Below are positions 18,346 to 27,143 of a stretch of DNA of 64,000 nucleotides, one piece after another; the stretch's first letter is position 1, and the number at the start of each line of letters is the position of its first letter. Location: NCBI RefSeq assembly GCF_020687045.1, contig NZ_JAJEPW010000009.1, positions 13,815 through 77,814 of the forward strand, in the 5' to 3' direction. Made by a program: the position numbers and the translations under genes. The stretch is from Vescimonas cirricatena. GTDB taxonomy: Bacteria; Bacillota; Clostridia; Oscillospirales; Oscillospiraceae. The notes under the pieces are model-generated. The model saw only the letters and a list, made by a program, of their open reading frames with translations. It was not told the DNA's origin and ran no database searches.

Positions 18346-18371
18346 ATTTGTTTACCTCATCTATGCGTAGA

Positions 18372-19418
18372 TTACATCCAGCGTGCGTAGAGCGTCATGT
18401 TGCTGCGCACCGGGTCTTTCTGTGTATCCCAGGGCTTGGTGAGCGCCTGATCTGCATACCAGCCGCCGAACACTGCGCCGGGCTTCGTGGGCGTCATGAC
18501 TTCGCCAATGACGCTGCCCCGCTTCACGGAAACGGCCTCCAGCTCTGTGCCGCCGCTGGTCTCAAAGCGAACCTTCTTCTTGCCCAGCAGAGCCAGCAGA
18601 ATCAGCAGCAGGGCCAGCAGGCCCACGCCACCGATGATCCACCAGGTGACGCTTCCTGCGGCGGCACCCTCGGCCCAGTTGGCGTAGAGGGTCATGTTGC
18701 CCTTAACGGTGTCCTTGTGGAAGTCCCACTTTTGGGTGCGGTCCAGGTCTCTGTACCACCCCTCCAGGTGGTAGCCCTCCCGGATGGGGTCCTCGGGCTT
18801 TTTCACCTTTTCACCGTACTGGACGGTCTGGGAGGGGACCTCCGTGCCGCCGTTGCTCTCAAAGGTAACGGTGCAGTCCGTGGTGACGATGACGGACACG
18901 CTATTATCCTTCACGGTGTATCCGGCCATGCCGTCCTGAGTGGAAACCAGGGTGTTGGTGGGGATAAGCTGCGACACACCCTTCGTGCCGATGACCTTCA
19001 TCTGAAAGCTGCCCACTACCACCTCCGGCTCCCACGCCTCGCCGCCCTTAAAGGACACGAAGTTCAGATAGAAGGCCCGCCCGCCGGTGCGGCGGCCTAA
19101 GTCGCTCCAGCGGATGCCGGGGGCGGTCATGACGCTGCCGTCCACCAGCTGGAGGAAGGTGTCGTCGTACTCGATTTCCGTCTGCATACCGTACATATCG
19201 GCGCTTTCCTGGGCATCGGTGCGCTTGAGCACCAGGGTCACGGTGATGGTCTCGCCGGTGGTGGCCCGCACCTCGTATGCACCGCCTACGGACAGGTCAA
19301 AATTGTAGCTGCGGCTCTCGTCCGTTTTGCCGCCCGTCTGCGAGGCAAAGGCTGCGGTGGGCAGCAGACACAGCAGCAGACACAGGGCTGCCAATAGTGT
19401 AAAAATGCGTTTTCTCAT
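18372..19418 (-). CDS. Cohesin-like protein with InlB-type repeats and an internal membrane helix
   Basis: The chosen start is ATG 19418 behind AAGGAGATCAGC, giving 348 residues. After a signal peptide (1-25), residues about 30-175 form a cohesin-like domain (RATTGETITVTLVLKR, GMQTEIEYDDTFLQLVDG, EVVVGSFQMKVIG). Next come an InlB B-repeat/Flg_new module (VTFESNGGTEVPSQTVQYGE ... LYANW) and a membrane helix (about 250-273, WWIIGGVGLLALLLILLALLG) followed by KKK. A second repeat of the same type (VRFETSGGTELEAVSVKRGS ... LYARWM) follows the helix. The positive-inside rule puts this second repeat in the cytoplasm, which is odd. The protein could be the membrane anchor for dockerin-bearing partners. 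Confidence 0.72.
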   Translation of the reverse strand: MRKRIFTLLAALCLLLCLLPTAAFASQTGGKTDESRSYNFDLSVGGAYEVRATTGETITVTLVLKRTDAQESADMYGMQTEIEYDDTFLQLVDGSVMTAPGIRWSDLGRRTGGRAFYLNFVSFKGGEAWEPEVVVGSFQMKVIGTKGVSQLIPTNTLVSTQDGMAGYTVKDNSVSVIVTTDCTVTFESNGGTEVPSQTVQYGEKVKKPEDPIREGYHLEGWYRDLDRTQKWDFHKDTVKGNMTLYANWAEGAAAGSVTWWIIGGVGLLALLLILLALLGKKKVRFETSGGTELEAVSVKRGSVIGEVMTPTKPGAVFGGWYADQALTKPWDTQKDPVRSNMTLYARWM

Positions 19419-19483
19419 GCTGATCTCCTTCTCTCTCCGACCGGTTGGGCCGTTTTTTGCCCGGCCTGGCCGGTGCGAAGCCC

Positions 19484-19520
19484 CCAACGGGGGATAGCTT
19501 CCCCTCCCGCCGGGGAAGGG
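19484..19520. terminator. G+C-rich stem-loops in the 19419-19534 gap
   Basis: CTTCCCC (19498-19504) can pair with GGGGAAG (19512-19518), and CCCCC (19481-19485) with GGGGG nearby (19489-19493). There is no clear T-run on the minus strand. The hairpins separate the second adaptor gene from the cohesin-like membrane protein gene and may tune mRNA stability. Confidence 0.4.
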
Positions 19521-19534
19521 AGGCTGGCAGGACC

Positions 19535-21709
19535 TTACTTAAACTGATTCACGATGGCCACAGCGTCGGTGTGATCCACCACCTTAGTGGCGTTTACATC
19601 GGCCCGCAGGAACTTCTCCACGGAAACCTTGGTGAAGTCACTGTATGTGCCGTTATACATATCGTAGACCAGCTGCGCATCGTTAACATCCACCTTCCCG
19701 GTCATGTTCACATCGAAGCCCAGGGTGATGGTGACCACATTGTCTGCGGCAGAGATGGCGACCTTGGCGGCGGCCTCCTCCTGGGTCAGGGTCTGACCCT
19801 TGTCCACGATCACCAGCCATGCATACCGGTCCGTGCCGTAGCCCTCGACCTTATACATGGTGTTGCCGTCATAGGTGAAGGCACTGCCGCCCTCGGGGGT
19901 GCCCTTGACCGTGACCAGCATCATGGTCTTGTCGTTCAGCTCCAGATATTTGGACACGGTCACTTCCTCCGCGCTGTGGGAGACCTTTTCCACCTTCACG
20001 ACCAGGTTCCAGCTTCTGGCGTATCCATACAGATAGTCGTTATAATTCACGGCCTCGACCACATATTTCCCATTGCCAAGGCTGCGCACGGTGGCGGGCC
20101 TCTTAGAAGCTGTGGGAGTGCTGAGGGGCTGATAGTAAGCCGTGACGGTGTAGTCGCAGCTCTCGCGCTGGTTCAGCGTGAAGTAGTAGGGCATATTCTT
20201 GCCCATAGAGCTTGCATTCCCGGAGGCTGCGTCCTCAACGCCGTTGCCGGTGAACACGACCGGAATACCAGATTCTGTGTTGGGGTCGATCCATATTTCC
20301 ACACCTCCAACGATTTCTTTTCCAGGGATCGTGTAGGTGAGGGTGCCATCGTCATTGGCAGTGGGGACCGCTATGACTGTATGGACAAAGGGATCCCCGT
20401 TGTCTACACTGTAAATTACACGGTAGGAGTAGCCGGCCCTCGGGGTGACGACGAAGGAGTAGTCATTCAGATAGGTGACTGTCTCCGGGCCCTTGGTCAC
20501 ATCCTGCTCCACATCTTCGTCAATCTTGTATTTCACATCGTACTGCTTGGGGGTCTTGCCGGTGTAGGTGACCTCCACATTGCCGGAGATATTCTCGATG
20601 GTGTAGGTGTCATTTGCGCCGAAGGTCAAGCCCTCGGTGACGGTGTCGCCCATCTTCACGGTGAAGGTGTAGGTATAGTGGCTGTCCACGGGCTTGAAGG
20701 TGAAGCTGCCGCCGTTGGGGACCAGGCGGGTCTCGTCAGAGGTGAACGCATCCGGCAGGGTCACGGTGAAGTTATTGGCGTTGACCACGGTGTCGGCGTC
20801 GGAAATGGTGGCATCCGGGGCGTCAAAGTTGATGGAGTTGGCATCCAGATCAAATTTGGCGTTGGTCAGTTTCACGGTCGAGGTGGCAGTCGCCTTGGCG
20901 GTGAAGTCCAGAGCCAGGGCCTCGCCCAAAGCTTGAGTAGCGCCGTAGCGGCGGACCCGAACGGTACCGTTGTTGTCCTCCACCGTCAGATTGGCGGCGT
21001 CACCGGTCTTGGTGTTCAGGGTCAAGGCTGCCGGGTCATAGGTAAAGGTCATGTCATAGGCGTTGAAGCCGGTGATGCCCTTTTCCCCGGAGGCGACGGT
21101 CACAGGGATACGCACTTGCTGGCCCGCAGCAACCTGCTGGTCAGCGCCCATAGAAACAGTGTAGCCGGTCTCGGTTCTCGGATCAGAGTCCGTACCGACT
21201 GTCATTGTAAAATCATTTTCCCATTTTTTAGTTGGAAGTCTTCCGGTCTTGGCATATACACCGCCTTTCACACGGTAGTTAATTGCTTGCCCTATATCGC
21301 AAGTTGAGGACACTTTGAAGGTAATCTTTGCAAAAGGCCCCTGCGGCAATGCCTGAATTTTTTGAGCAACAGAGTCATCAGATCGACCGTTCTCGTCAAA
21401 CCGGACTTCGCTATCATATTCGCCAGCGGTGTCTTCTGTAATTTCGTATGCAATCTCAGTCCCGTAAAATTCAACTTTTTCACAGGAGAGGACATCTTTG
21501 TTATAATATATTGAACTCCAAAGTCTATATACATCCGCTGTACTTCTATCCAATGACATGACAGCGGTTATTGTCTCGCCGGGATTAGGGGCCGTATTAT
21601 CAAAAGTGACACTAAAAACATCATCAATTTGCGACGCTGCATACACAACAGGGGTAATGCTTAAAAGCATAACGCAGGTCAGTATCAGGGAAAGAATTCG
21701 TTTTTTCAT
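19535..21709 (-). CDS. Second adaptor scaffoldin-like protein: cohesin-like domains plus dockerin
   Basis: I start at ATG 21709 (MKKRILSLILTCVMLLSI), giving 724 residues with a signal peptide ending VYAAS. Residues about 30-175 are cohesin-like (PNPGETITAVMSLDRST, QGPFAKITFKVSS). Residues about 190-330 are a second cohesin-like domain (AAGQQVRIPVTVASGEKG, YDMTFTYDPAALTLN). Beta modules with NDTYTIENISGNVEV follow, and residues 666-724 are a dockerin (DVNMTGKVDVNDAQLVYD ... HTDAVAIVNQFK). Domain order and many segments match the protein at 14253, so this is an old duplication. The NDAQ-type dockerin is shared with that paralogue and not with the two plain dockerin proteins, which suggests a separate docking partner for adaptors. 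Confidence 0.75.
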   Translation of the reverse strand: MKKRILSLILTCVMLLSITPVVYAASQIDDVFSVTFDNTAPNPGETITAVMSLDRSTADVYRLWSSIYYNKDVLSCEKVEFYGTEIAYEITEDTAGEYDSEVRFDENGRSDDSVAQKIQALPQGPFAKITFKVSSTCDIGQAINYRVKGGVYAKTGRLPTKKWENDFTMTVGTDSDPRTETGYTVSMGADQQVAAGQQVRIPVTVASGEKGITGFNAYDMTFTYDPAALTLNTKTGDAANLTVEDNNGTVRVRRYGATQALGEALALDFTAKATATSTVKLTNAKFDLDANSINFDAPDATISDADTVVNANNFTVTLPDAFTSDETRLVPNGGSFTFKPVDSHYTYTFTVKMGDTVTEGLTFGANDTYTIENISGNVEVTYTGKTPKQYDVKYKIDEDVEQDVTKGPETVTYLNDYSFVVTPRAGYSYRVIYSVDNGDPFVHTVIAVPTANDDGTLTYTIPGKEIVGGVEIWIDPNTESGIPVVFTGNGVEDAASGNASSMGKNMPYYFTLNQRESCDYTVTAYYQPLSTPTASKRPATVRSLGNGKYVVEAVNYNDYLYGYARSWNLVVKVEKVSHSAEEVTVSKYLELNDKTMMLVTVKGTPEGGSAFTYDGNTMYKVEGYGTDRYAWLVIVDKGQTLTQEEAAAKVAISAADNVVTITLGFDVNMTGKVDVNDAQLVYDMYNGTYSDFTKVSVEKFLRADVNATKVVDHTDAVAIVNQFK

Positions 21710-21733
21710 ACTATTCTCCAAATAAAAGTATGA

Positions 21734-21767
21734 GGTCCGGGGAATCCGCAAGCGGATTCCCCAGACC
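21734..21767. terminator. Stem-loop between 21709 and 21872 genes
   Basis: GGGGAATCCG (21739-21748) pairs with CGGATTCCCC (21753-21762) around CAAG, extended by GGTC/GACC (21734-21737 with 21764-21767). It sits in the 160-base gap after the giant gene on the minus strand. Without a T-run it may be a partial terminator or RNase-blocking hairpin that sets the ratio of the giant protein to the downstream adaptor. Confidence 0.5.
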
Positions 21768-21871
21768 TGCGTTTTACAAGTGCAATGCCATCAGGCTCAC
21801 CATACTACTTGATACAGTATATCCGTTAGATCGCATCGCAGACGTGCTATAATCCTTACTGGTCCTTCAAT

Positions 21872-24800
21872 TTAAGACAAGTCATTGAGGCGAGGATCTT
21901 CCAAATATGCAGCGAGAATCTCCACATCCTCGTCGTTCAACTTACCATCATCATTGAGGTCAGCTTGTGCCCACTGCTCCGCAGTCAAGTCTTTTTTTGT
22001 CTTGCCTGCATCTTTCCACTCCGTAAGCAATGCCAGATCCTCCTCATCCACATATCCGAAGGGATCCAGGTTCACATTGCCCACAGTCGGGGTCGTCAGG
22101 CCAATCAAGTCGGTCTGCCAGGTCAGAGCGGGGCTGTACCGGCTGGAGCCGAAGGCTGCGGTGGTCAGACCCGTGTTCATGCTGGTCACGAAGTCTGCGG
22201 AATCCATTTCTGCTCTGGTCTTAGCAGTGGCCGTCTGAGAGGTGCTCTTGGCACTGCCAATGCCCTGACTGCAGGTGAAGTCCAGATAATACAGGTTGGA
22301 CATCGCTGCGGAGGCGTTGTTGGTCATGCCGACCACAGCGCCCACATTGCTGCCGGTGCTCTCCACATAGGCCCGGTTGTAGCAGTTCTTGACAGAAGCG
22401 GACGCGCCGGAGGCAAAGGCCACGATACCCGCCACATAGTTGCCGGCACCGGTGATGCTGCCGGTGTTGTAGCAAGCGGTGACGCCCTTGGTGGTCTGAC
22501 CCACGATGCCTGCCACATAGCCGTTGCCGGTGATCGCACCGCCGTTGTAGCAGCCGGTAATGGTACCGGTAGCGTAGCCGGTGATGCCGCCCACATACTG
22601 ATAGGCATGGATGGTGCCTTCGTTGCCGCAGTTGGTGGCGTTGGAATTCACCAGACGGCCTGCAACGCCGCCCACGCTGCTCCAGTTGCCATTCACACGG
22701 GTAACGGTGATGTCAACATCGGAGACAACGCCGGAGATGTTGGTATAGTTGGCGTAGGCCACCACGCCGCCGGAATAGGCGTTGGCAACGCTGCCCGTGG
22801 AGGTCAGGTACATCTTGCCGGTCACCTTCAGATTCTGAATGGTGGCGTAGCTGCTGCTGGTGCCGTTCACATAGCCGAACAGTCCCTTATACGGAGCCGA
22901 GGTAGTGGTGGCACTATAGTAGATGCCCATGTTCTTCACGGTGTGATTATTACCGTTAAAGCTGCCCTTGAAGGCCGTGCTGGCGGTAGTGCCGCCGATG
23001 GGCGTCCAGTTGTAGCCGGCCAGGTCAATATCACCCGTCAGCGCACCGTTGATGGCATAGCTCCCGCCGTTGACTTGCGCCGCAAACCAAGCCAGCTCCG
23101 CTGCGTTACCAATCTGATACACGCCATCGGCCAGAGTGGGCTGCGTCTTGGTGGTGCCGTCCCATGCGCCGGCAGCAGAGGCCGTCAGCGGAATGGTCTT
23201 GGTCAGCACACCGCCGGACACATTGGCCTTGTCTGCACTGCCCAGGTAGAAGCTGCCGTAGACATAGTCGCAGCCGGCGCAGAGCACCGCATAGGTGTAA
23301 GTGCCGTAAGGCAGGTTCTCATACTCGCCATTGCTGTTGGCGGTATGAACATTGCCTGCGGCATCCGTCAGCGTCACAGTGGGCGTGGCGGTGGTGGGAT
23401 TGGTAATATTCAGCTTCAGCTTGAAGTTATAGCGCGGAGTGACCTCCACATTCACATTGGGGAAACGGTTCAAGCAGAAGTTCACCGTGACCGCATTGAA
23501 GTTCGTGCCCACGCCGGTATTCGACATGTTATACAGGGTGGCAAACGGGTTCGCCGCCGAGTACATGGAGCCGTAGGTATAACCGTTGGTGAGCTGAACA
23601 TTGGCGGTGCTGCCGGAGCCAAAGTCCACATTCGTCGGGATTGTCAGCTCCAGCTTGGCCTGATCCATCTGCTGATACTGGGCGACATTGGTCTTATAGG
23701 CCGTATCGCCGATGGAATAGAACAGGTTGTAGGTAGTGGGGTTGAAGATACCACTGTACTTGTAGATGCCACGGTAGCTGCCCTCGAAGGTGAGAGACAC
23801 CTTATCGCCGGGCATGATCTCCGTCTCCTGGGGATTGGAGGCGTTGGTGACCGTGGCGGTCACTTCGGCCACACGAGCCAGACTGTAGGACACCTTGTTG
23901 TTAGCTGTCATCTTGATGACAACAGTACCACCGGCCAGCCCCGCATTGCGGAAGCCCAGGAGACTTGCATGGTACTTGCCGTTGGAATCCGCCGTCAAGG
24001 TGGTCCAGCCGGAGAGAGCGCTCTCCATGGTGGTCTTGTTGGTGGTGACAATGGCGTACTGAACATTGGACACACCATAGTCTTCGCTATTGCTTGCCAC
24101 CGTGAAGTCCAGGGTGGGGGCGGTGTCGTTGCTCAGATAGAACCAGTTGTCGTAGTTATAATCCCACGCCGACGGGCGAGAAGAACTCAAGCCGTTGGAA
24201 TTATAGGCGATATTGGCCGTTGCGGTACCGTTTTCCTCGCTGCTGAGCACAAAAACACTGGTACGCTCCGGATTCGTGGCCGGATAGAAGCCGCCGTGGG
24301 TGCCATGTGTGTCGTTTGCCGCATATACATCCAGTGCTTTGTAATTCACGGCAAGGATGGTCGTTCCGTTCGGTTTCACATCGAGCCAGTTGTTCTCGGC
24401 GTTGCCTCCGTTGGACTTCCGCAGGGTGGGCGAACCAGCCAGCGTATGAACCTCAAATTCAGGCTCAATCATGATATTTGCCGCGTCAGAGTTGATGATC
24501 TGCCACAGGCGGTAAGAACGGATACGCTCTGTCCCGCTCGTGTACTTGTAGCCGCTGGGGGACAAGAAGGTCTGAATCTCCGCTTCGTCACGGGTCTTGG
24601 CCATCGTGCCAAGATTAGAGAAGCTGTGGGAATACTGATCCGTGGAGTCTCCAGCATTGAAGGTGAATTCCTTCGCAAAACTGGTGGTGCTGCTCTGGAG
24701 CCATCCGGCCTTGGTCACATAAGTGGTGCCGCTGCGGATGTCCTTCAAGCGCCAGGTGTAGTTGGAATTGCTCTTGCTGATTTTGTAGGTCAGCGTTCTG

Positions 24801-26887
24801 GTAGCGTCAGCGGATGCGCTTGCATCGCCACTGGTGCTGCCCGTCTTCGGCTCAATAATCTGTGTGTTGAAATTATTATGCTGGAAAAACAGGTTGAAGT
24901 CCGCATAGGCAGGAACCGTCACCGTCAGGTTGATGGCCTGGGAAAGCGCCAGGCTCTTTGTAACAACCGTGTATCCGGCGGCAGTCGTGTTGTTGATCGC
25001 CTGAGTGAAGATGTAGTCCTCGGCACAGGTGCCGATGGGTTCCACATAGGCATTCCAAAGGGCTGCGTTTCCGGCAGAGTACAGCATGAAGGGGTAGTAA
25101 GTATAATTGCCGGAAGGATAGGGCGTACCATGCTGCACATCGCCGCCCATGCTGGGCATGACCACACGAGCCGTATAGTCATCAGCAGTAAAATAGTCGC
25201 TGCTGTTCTTTTTGCTCGTGGTATAGATGGAGTGCAGGCGCAGATAAATATCCGCGCCGCCGCCGGTGCCGCCGTCCACATTGGTCTCTGTGGGCAGGGT
25301 CAAGCTGTGGCCGCCCAGGTAAACATTTGCGCTGGTTTCCGAAGCTTTGTAGCCATAGGCGCGGAAGGAATATCTGCCGGCGGCCAGGCTGGCATAGAAA
25401 TTGTTGTAGTTATCTGCCAGCGTGCCGGTGGAATTGGGGTCAGCCGTGGTAAAATCACTGGCCTTAAAGGTCAGAGGGCTGTAACCTTTCAGCTCATAAT
25501 CCTGCCCCTTGACAGTGATCATGTATTTGCCGTTAACCACGGCGATGGACTGGTCATGGTCCTCATAGATGTACTGGGTCTTGCCATCAACTTCATAGGA
25601 AGCCAGGTAGTCAGCGCCCTTATCGTCAAGACCAGCCGTCTTGTAGAGCTTGATCAGCGGATACTGGCTGCCATTGGTGGAATAGTTCATATCCTGACCA
25701 ACATGGAAAGTATAGTGCTGCTCGATCGAGTCACTTACGGTCAGTGTCAGCGTCCAGGTGTCCGTGGACAGACCGGCAGAGTTCATGGCATGGAACTCAT
25801 AGACATATGTATCGGCGGTGTTCTCCGTGATTTGGATCGTGGTAGCACCGAACAGAGCCGTGGAGAAGTAGTAAGGCCCCTTCCTTTCGCCAGTCCCGGC
25901 TGTTCTATAATAATAGTAGTCGGTGTAGCTCAAGGAAGAACCGTCCGGATTCTCGAAGATGTTGCCAGCCTGCAGATCGGACAGGTTATAGGCGTATCCT
26001 ACCGAAACGGTTGCACTTGCGGTGACCGGGACGCCGCTCTTCAGCCGCGGGACCTGTGTGCCCTCCGCAGCGGTCAGAACAATGGTGTGGGTGGCCGTGC
26101 CGCTGTCGTCGGTAGCGGTAAGCACGATCGTATACTCACCAGCCGCAGTAGGGGTATAGCTCAAGGTAGAGCCGTTCAGCGTTTGCGTAGCGCCGTTGAC
26201 GGTTGCCGTATAGGTCAGCGCATCGCCATCGGCATCCGTAAACATTTCAGCCACATCCAGCGTCCAGGCATTACCGAGTGTTACATTAGCTGTGGCAATT
26301 GCACCGGGAGCGACCGTAGGTGCCGACTTGCCTTCATAGGTGAAGGCGAGGAAATGGACGGGCGCATAGCTGGCGCTGCCGTCATACTCCGGCGCATAGG
26401 CAGTTCCGCTACCATCTGCACCCAGCACAAAGCTCTTTTGGACCGTAGTCCCATCCTCGGCGGTACGGGAGTAGTTCAAGGGAATTGTAATTGTGATATC
26501 CCCACCGCTCTCCGTATAGGCCATTTCTACACCGCCGCCAGTCCACTGCGGCACATCGGCGTAGTAGCCGGATGCAACACCGCTTGTGGCATTGGTCAGT
26601 ATGGCAGCGTCTTTGTATGTGGCCTTTACATAGGTCGTGCCTGCGGGAACGGTGACCAAGTAGTAGGGCACATTCTCGAAAGCAGAGTAGCCGGTAAAGG
26701 TCACAGAGTTCTGCACACTGATAGTTGCCGTTCCTGTGGTCTGGTCATTCGCACCATAGGGAACAATACTATCCAGCGGCGCAGCTACTGTGCCTTGTTC
26801 CGTTGCAAAGACTGCCGTGGGAAGGATGGATAGAACCATCATGAGCGCAAGCAGCATTGAAAGGAACTTTTTCGCTGTCTTTTGCAT
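21872..26887 (-). CDS. Giant secreted protein with cadherin-like domain, GLUG-type repeats and dockerin-like C-terminus
   Basis: I choose ATG 26887 behind GAGGAG rather than the in-frame TTG at 26893; 1671 residues. The signal peptide is 1-30. Residues about 195-280 are cadherin-like (LDVAEMFTDADGDALTYTAT). A long middle part is unassigned beta-rich sequence. About 1255-1545 holds a GLUG-type repeat region with Gly/Asn/Tyr-rich units (GCYNGGAITGNGYVAGIVG, ACYNTGSITGAGNYVAGIVA), typical of beta-helix adhesins. Residues about 1605-1671 contain an EF-hand/dockerin-like pair whose first loop (NVNLDPFGYVDEED) is degenerate and whose second (DLNDDGKLNDED) is good. It opens the co-directional surface cluster and may be its most abundant ligand-binding member. 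No catalytic domain was recognised. Confidence 0.8.
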   Translation of the reverse strand: MQKTAKKFLSMLLALMMVLSILPTAVFATEQGTVAAPLDSIVPYGANDQTTGTATISVQNSVTFTGYSAFENVPYYLVTVPAGTTYVKATYKDAAILTNATSGVASGYYADVPQWTGGGVEMAYTESGGDITITIPLNYSRTAEDGTTVQKSFVLGADGSGTAYAPEYDGSASYAPVHFLAFTYEGKSAPTVAPGAIATANVTLGNAWTLDVAEMFTDADGDALTYTATVNGATQTLNGSTLSYTPTAAGEYTIVLTATDDSGTATHTIVLTAAEGTQVPRLKSGVPVTASATVSVGYAYNLSDLQAGNIFENPDGSSLSYTDYYYYRTAGTGERKGPYYFSTALFGATTIQITENTADTYVYEFHAMNSAGLSTDTWTLTLTVSDSIEQHYTFHVGQDMNYSTNGSQYPLIKLYKTAGLDDKGADYLASYEVDGKTQYIYEDHDQSIAVVNGKYMITVKGQDYELKGYSPLTFKASDFTTADPNSTGTLADNYNNFYASLAAGRYSFRAYGYKASETSANVYLGGHSLTLPTETNVDGGTGGGADIYLRLHSIYTTSKKNSSDYFTADDYTARVVMPSMGGDVQHGTPYPSGNYTYYPFMLYSAGNAALWNAYVEPIGTCAEDYIFTQAINNTTAAGYTVVTKSLALSQAINLTVTVPAYADFNLFFQHNNFNTQIIEPKTGSTSGDASASADATRTLTYKISKSNSNYTWRLKDIRSGTTYVTKAGWLQSSTTSFAKEFTFNAGDSTDQYSHSFSNLGTMAKTRDEAEIQTFLSPSGYKYTSGTERIRSYRLWQIINSDAANIMIEPEFEVHTLAGSPTLRKSNGGNAENNWLDVKPNGTTILAVNYKALDVYAANDTHGTHGGFYPATNPERTSVFVLSSEENGTATANIAYNSNGLSSSRPSAWDYNYDNWFYLSNDTAPTLDFTVASNSEDYGVSNVQYAIVTTNKTTMESALSGWTTLTADSNGKYHASLLGFRNAGLAGGTVVIKMTANNKVSYSLARVAEVTATVTNASNPQETEIMPGDKVSLTFEGSYRGIYKYSGIFNPTTYNLFYSIGDTAYKTNVAQYQQMDQAKLELTIPTNVDFGSGSTANVQLTNGYTYGSMYSAANPFATLYNMSNTGVGTNFNAVTVNFCLNRFPNVNVEVTPRYNFKLKLNITNPTTATPTVTLTDAAGNVHTANSNGEYENLPYGTYTYAVLCAGCDYVYGSFYLGSADKANVSGGVLTKTIPLTASAAGAWDGTTKTQPTLADGVYQIGNAAELAWFAAQVNGGSYAINGALTGDIDLAGYNWTPIGGTTASTAFKGSFNGNNHTVKNMGIYYSATTTSAPYKGLFGYVNGTSSSYATIQNLKVTGKMYLTSTGSVANAYSGGVVAYANYTNISGVVSDVDITVTRVNGNWSSVGGVAGRLVNSNATNCGNEGTIHAYQYVGGITGYATGTITGCYNGGAITGNGYVAGIVGQTTKGVTACYNTGSITGAGNYVAGIVAFASGASASVKNCYNRAYVESTGSNVGAVVGMTNNASAAMSNLYYLDFTCSQGIGSAKSTSQTATAKTRAEMDSADFVTSMNTGLTTAAFGSSRYSPALTWQTDLIGLTTPTVGNVNLDPFGYVDEEDLALLTEWKDAGKTKKDLTAEQWAQADLNDDGKLNDEDVEILAAYLEDPRLNDLS

Positions 26888-26996
26888 TTCCAATCTCCTC
26901 TCAGAATTTTTTTTATAATAAGGCCTGCCGGCATTATTACCTTAGCTGCGAGCACATTTTCGCATCCAATAAGAAAATAACAAGGTTATATAGGGG

Positions 26997-27025
26997 CGCG
27001 ACACCCTATTATAATTGGTGTCGCG
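26997..27025. promoter_or_regulatory. 9-bp dyad around an AT-rich TATAAT core, candidate promoter/operator of the surface cluster
   Basis: CGCGACACC (26997-27005) and GGTGTCGCG (27017-27025) are perfect inverted repeats separated by 11 bases. Read on the minus strand these 11 bases contain TATAAT. It stands 110 bases upstream of the giant gene. The -10-like hexamer inside the dyad suggests that a repressor could cover the promoter. I could not place a convincing -35 box at 16-18 bases, so the promoter call is tentative. Confidence 0.45.
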
Positions 27026-27067
27026 TTCCGATCTGTCCAAGGCGAAAGGTGCTTTCGTTAAGAGGTT

Positions 27068-27100
27068 GGGCGGAAGGGGCTGGCTAAGCCCCTTCTGCCC
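27068..27100. terminator. 14-bp stem-loop after the 27144 gene
   Basis: Bases 27068-27081 pair with 27087-27100 (one G-T pair, 5-base loop) just downstream of the minus-strand stop at 27144. There is no T-run on the minus strand, so termination would be weak. It separates the small gene from the dyad and the surface cluster. Confidence 0.45.
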
Positions 27101-27143
27101 ATATGGAAAAGCTGGCGGATCTCCGCCCTCGACTTGGCAAACC

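Noticed and set aside
19445..21307. Plus-strand open frame of about 620 codons opposite the second adaptor gene
   Set aside because: Antisense shadow of a cohesin/dockerin protein; no domain seen.
21965..26833. Open frame of over 1600 codons on the plus strand, opposite the giant surface protein
   Set aside because: It is antisense to a clear secreted protein, has no domains or proper start, and its open state follows from the codon bias of the real gene.
26888..27140. Cobalamin riboswitch before the surface cluster, because of the transcobalamin-like modules
   Set aside because: I searched by eye for a B12-box-like GCCACTG and the expected large fold and did not see them.
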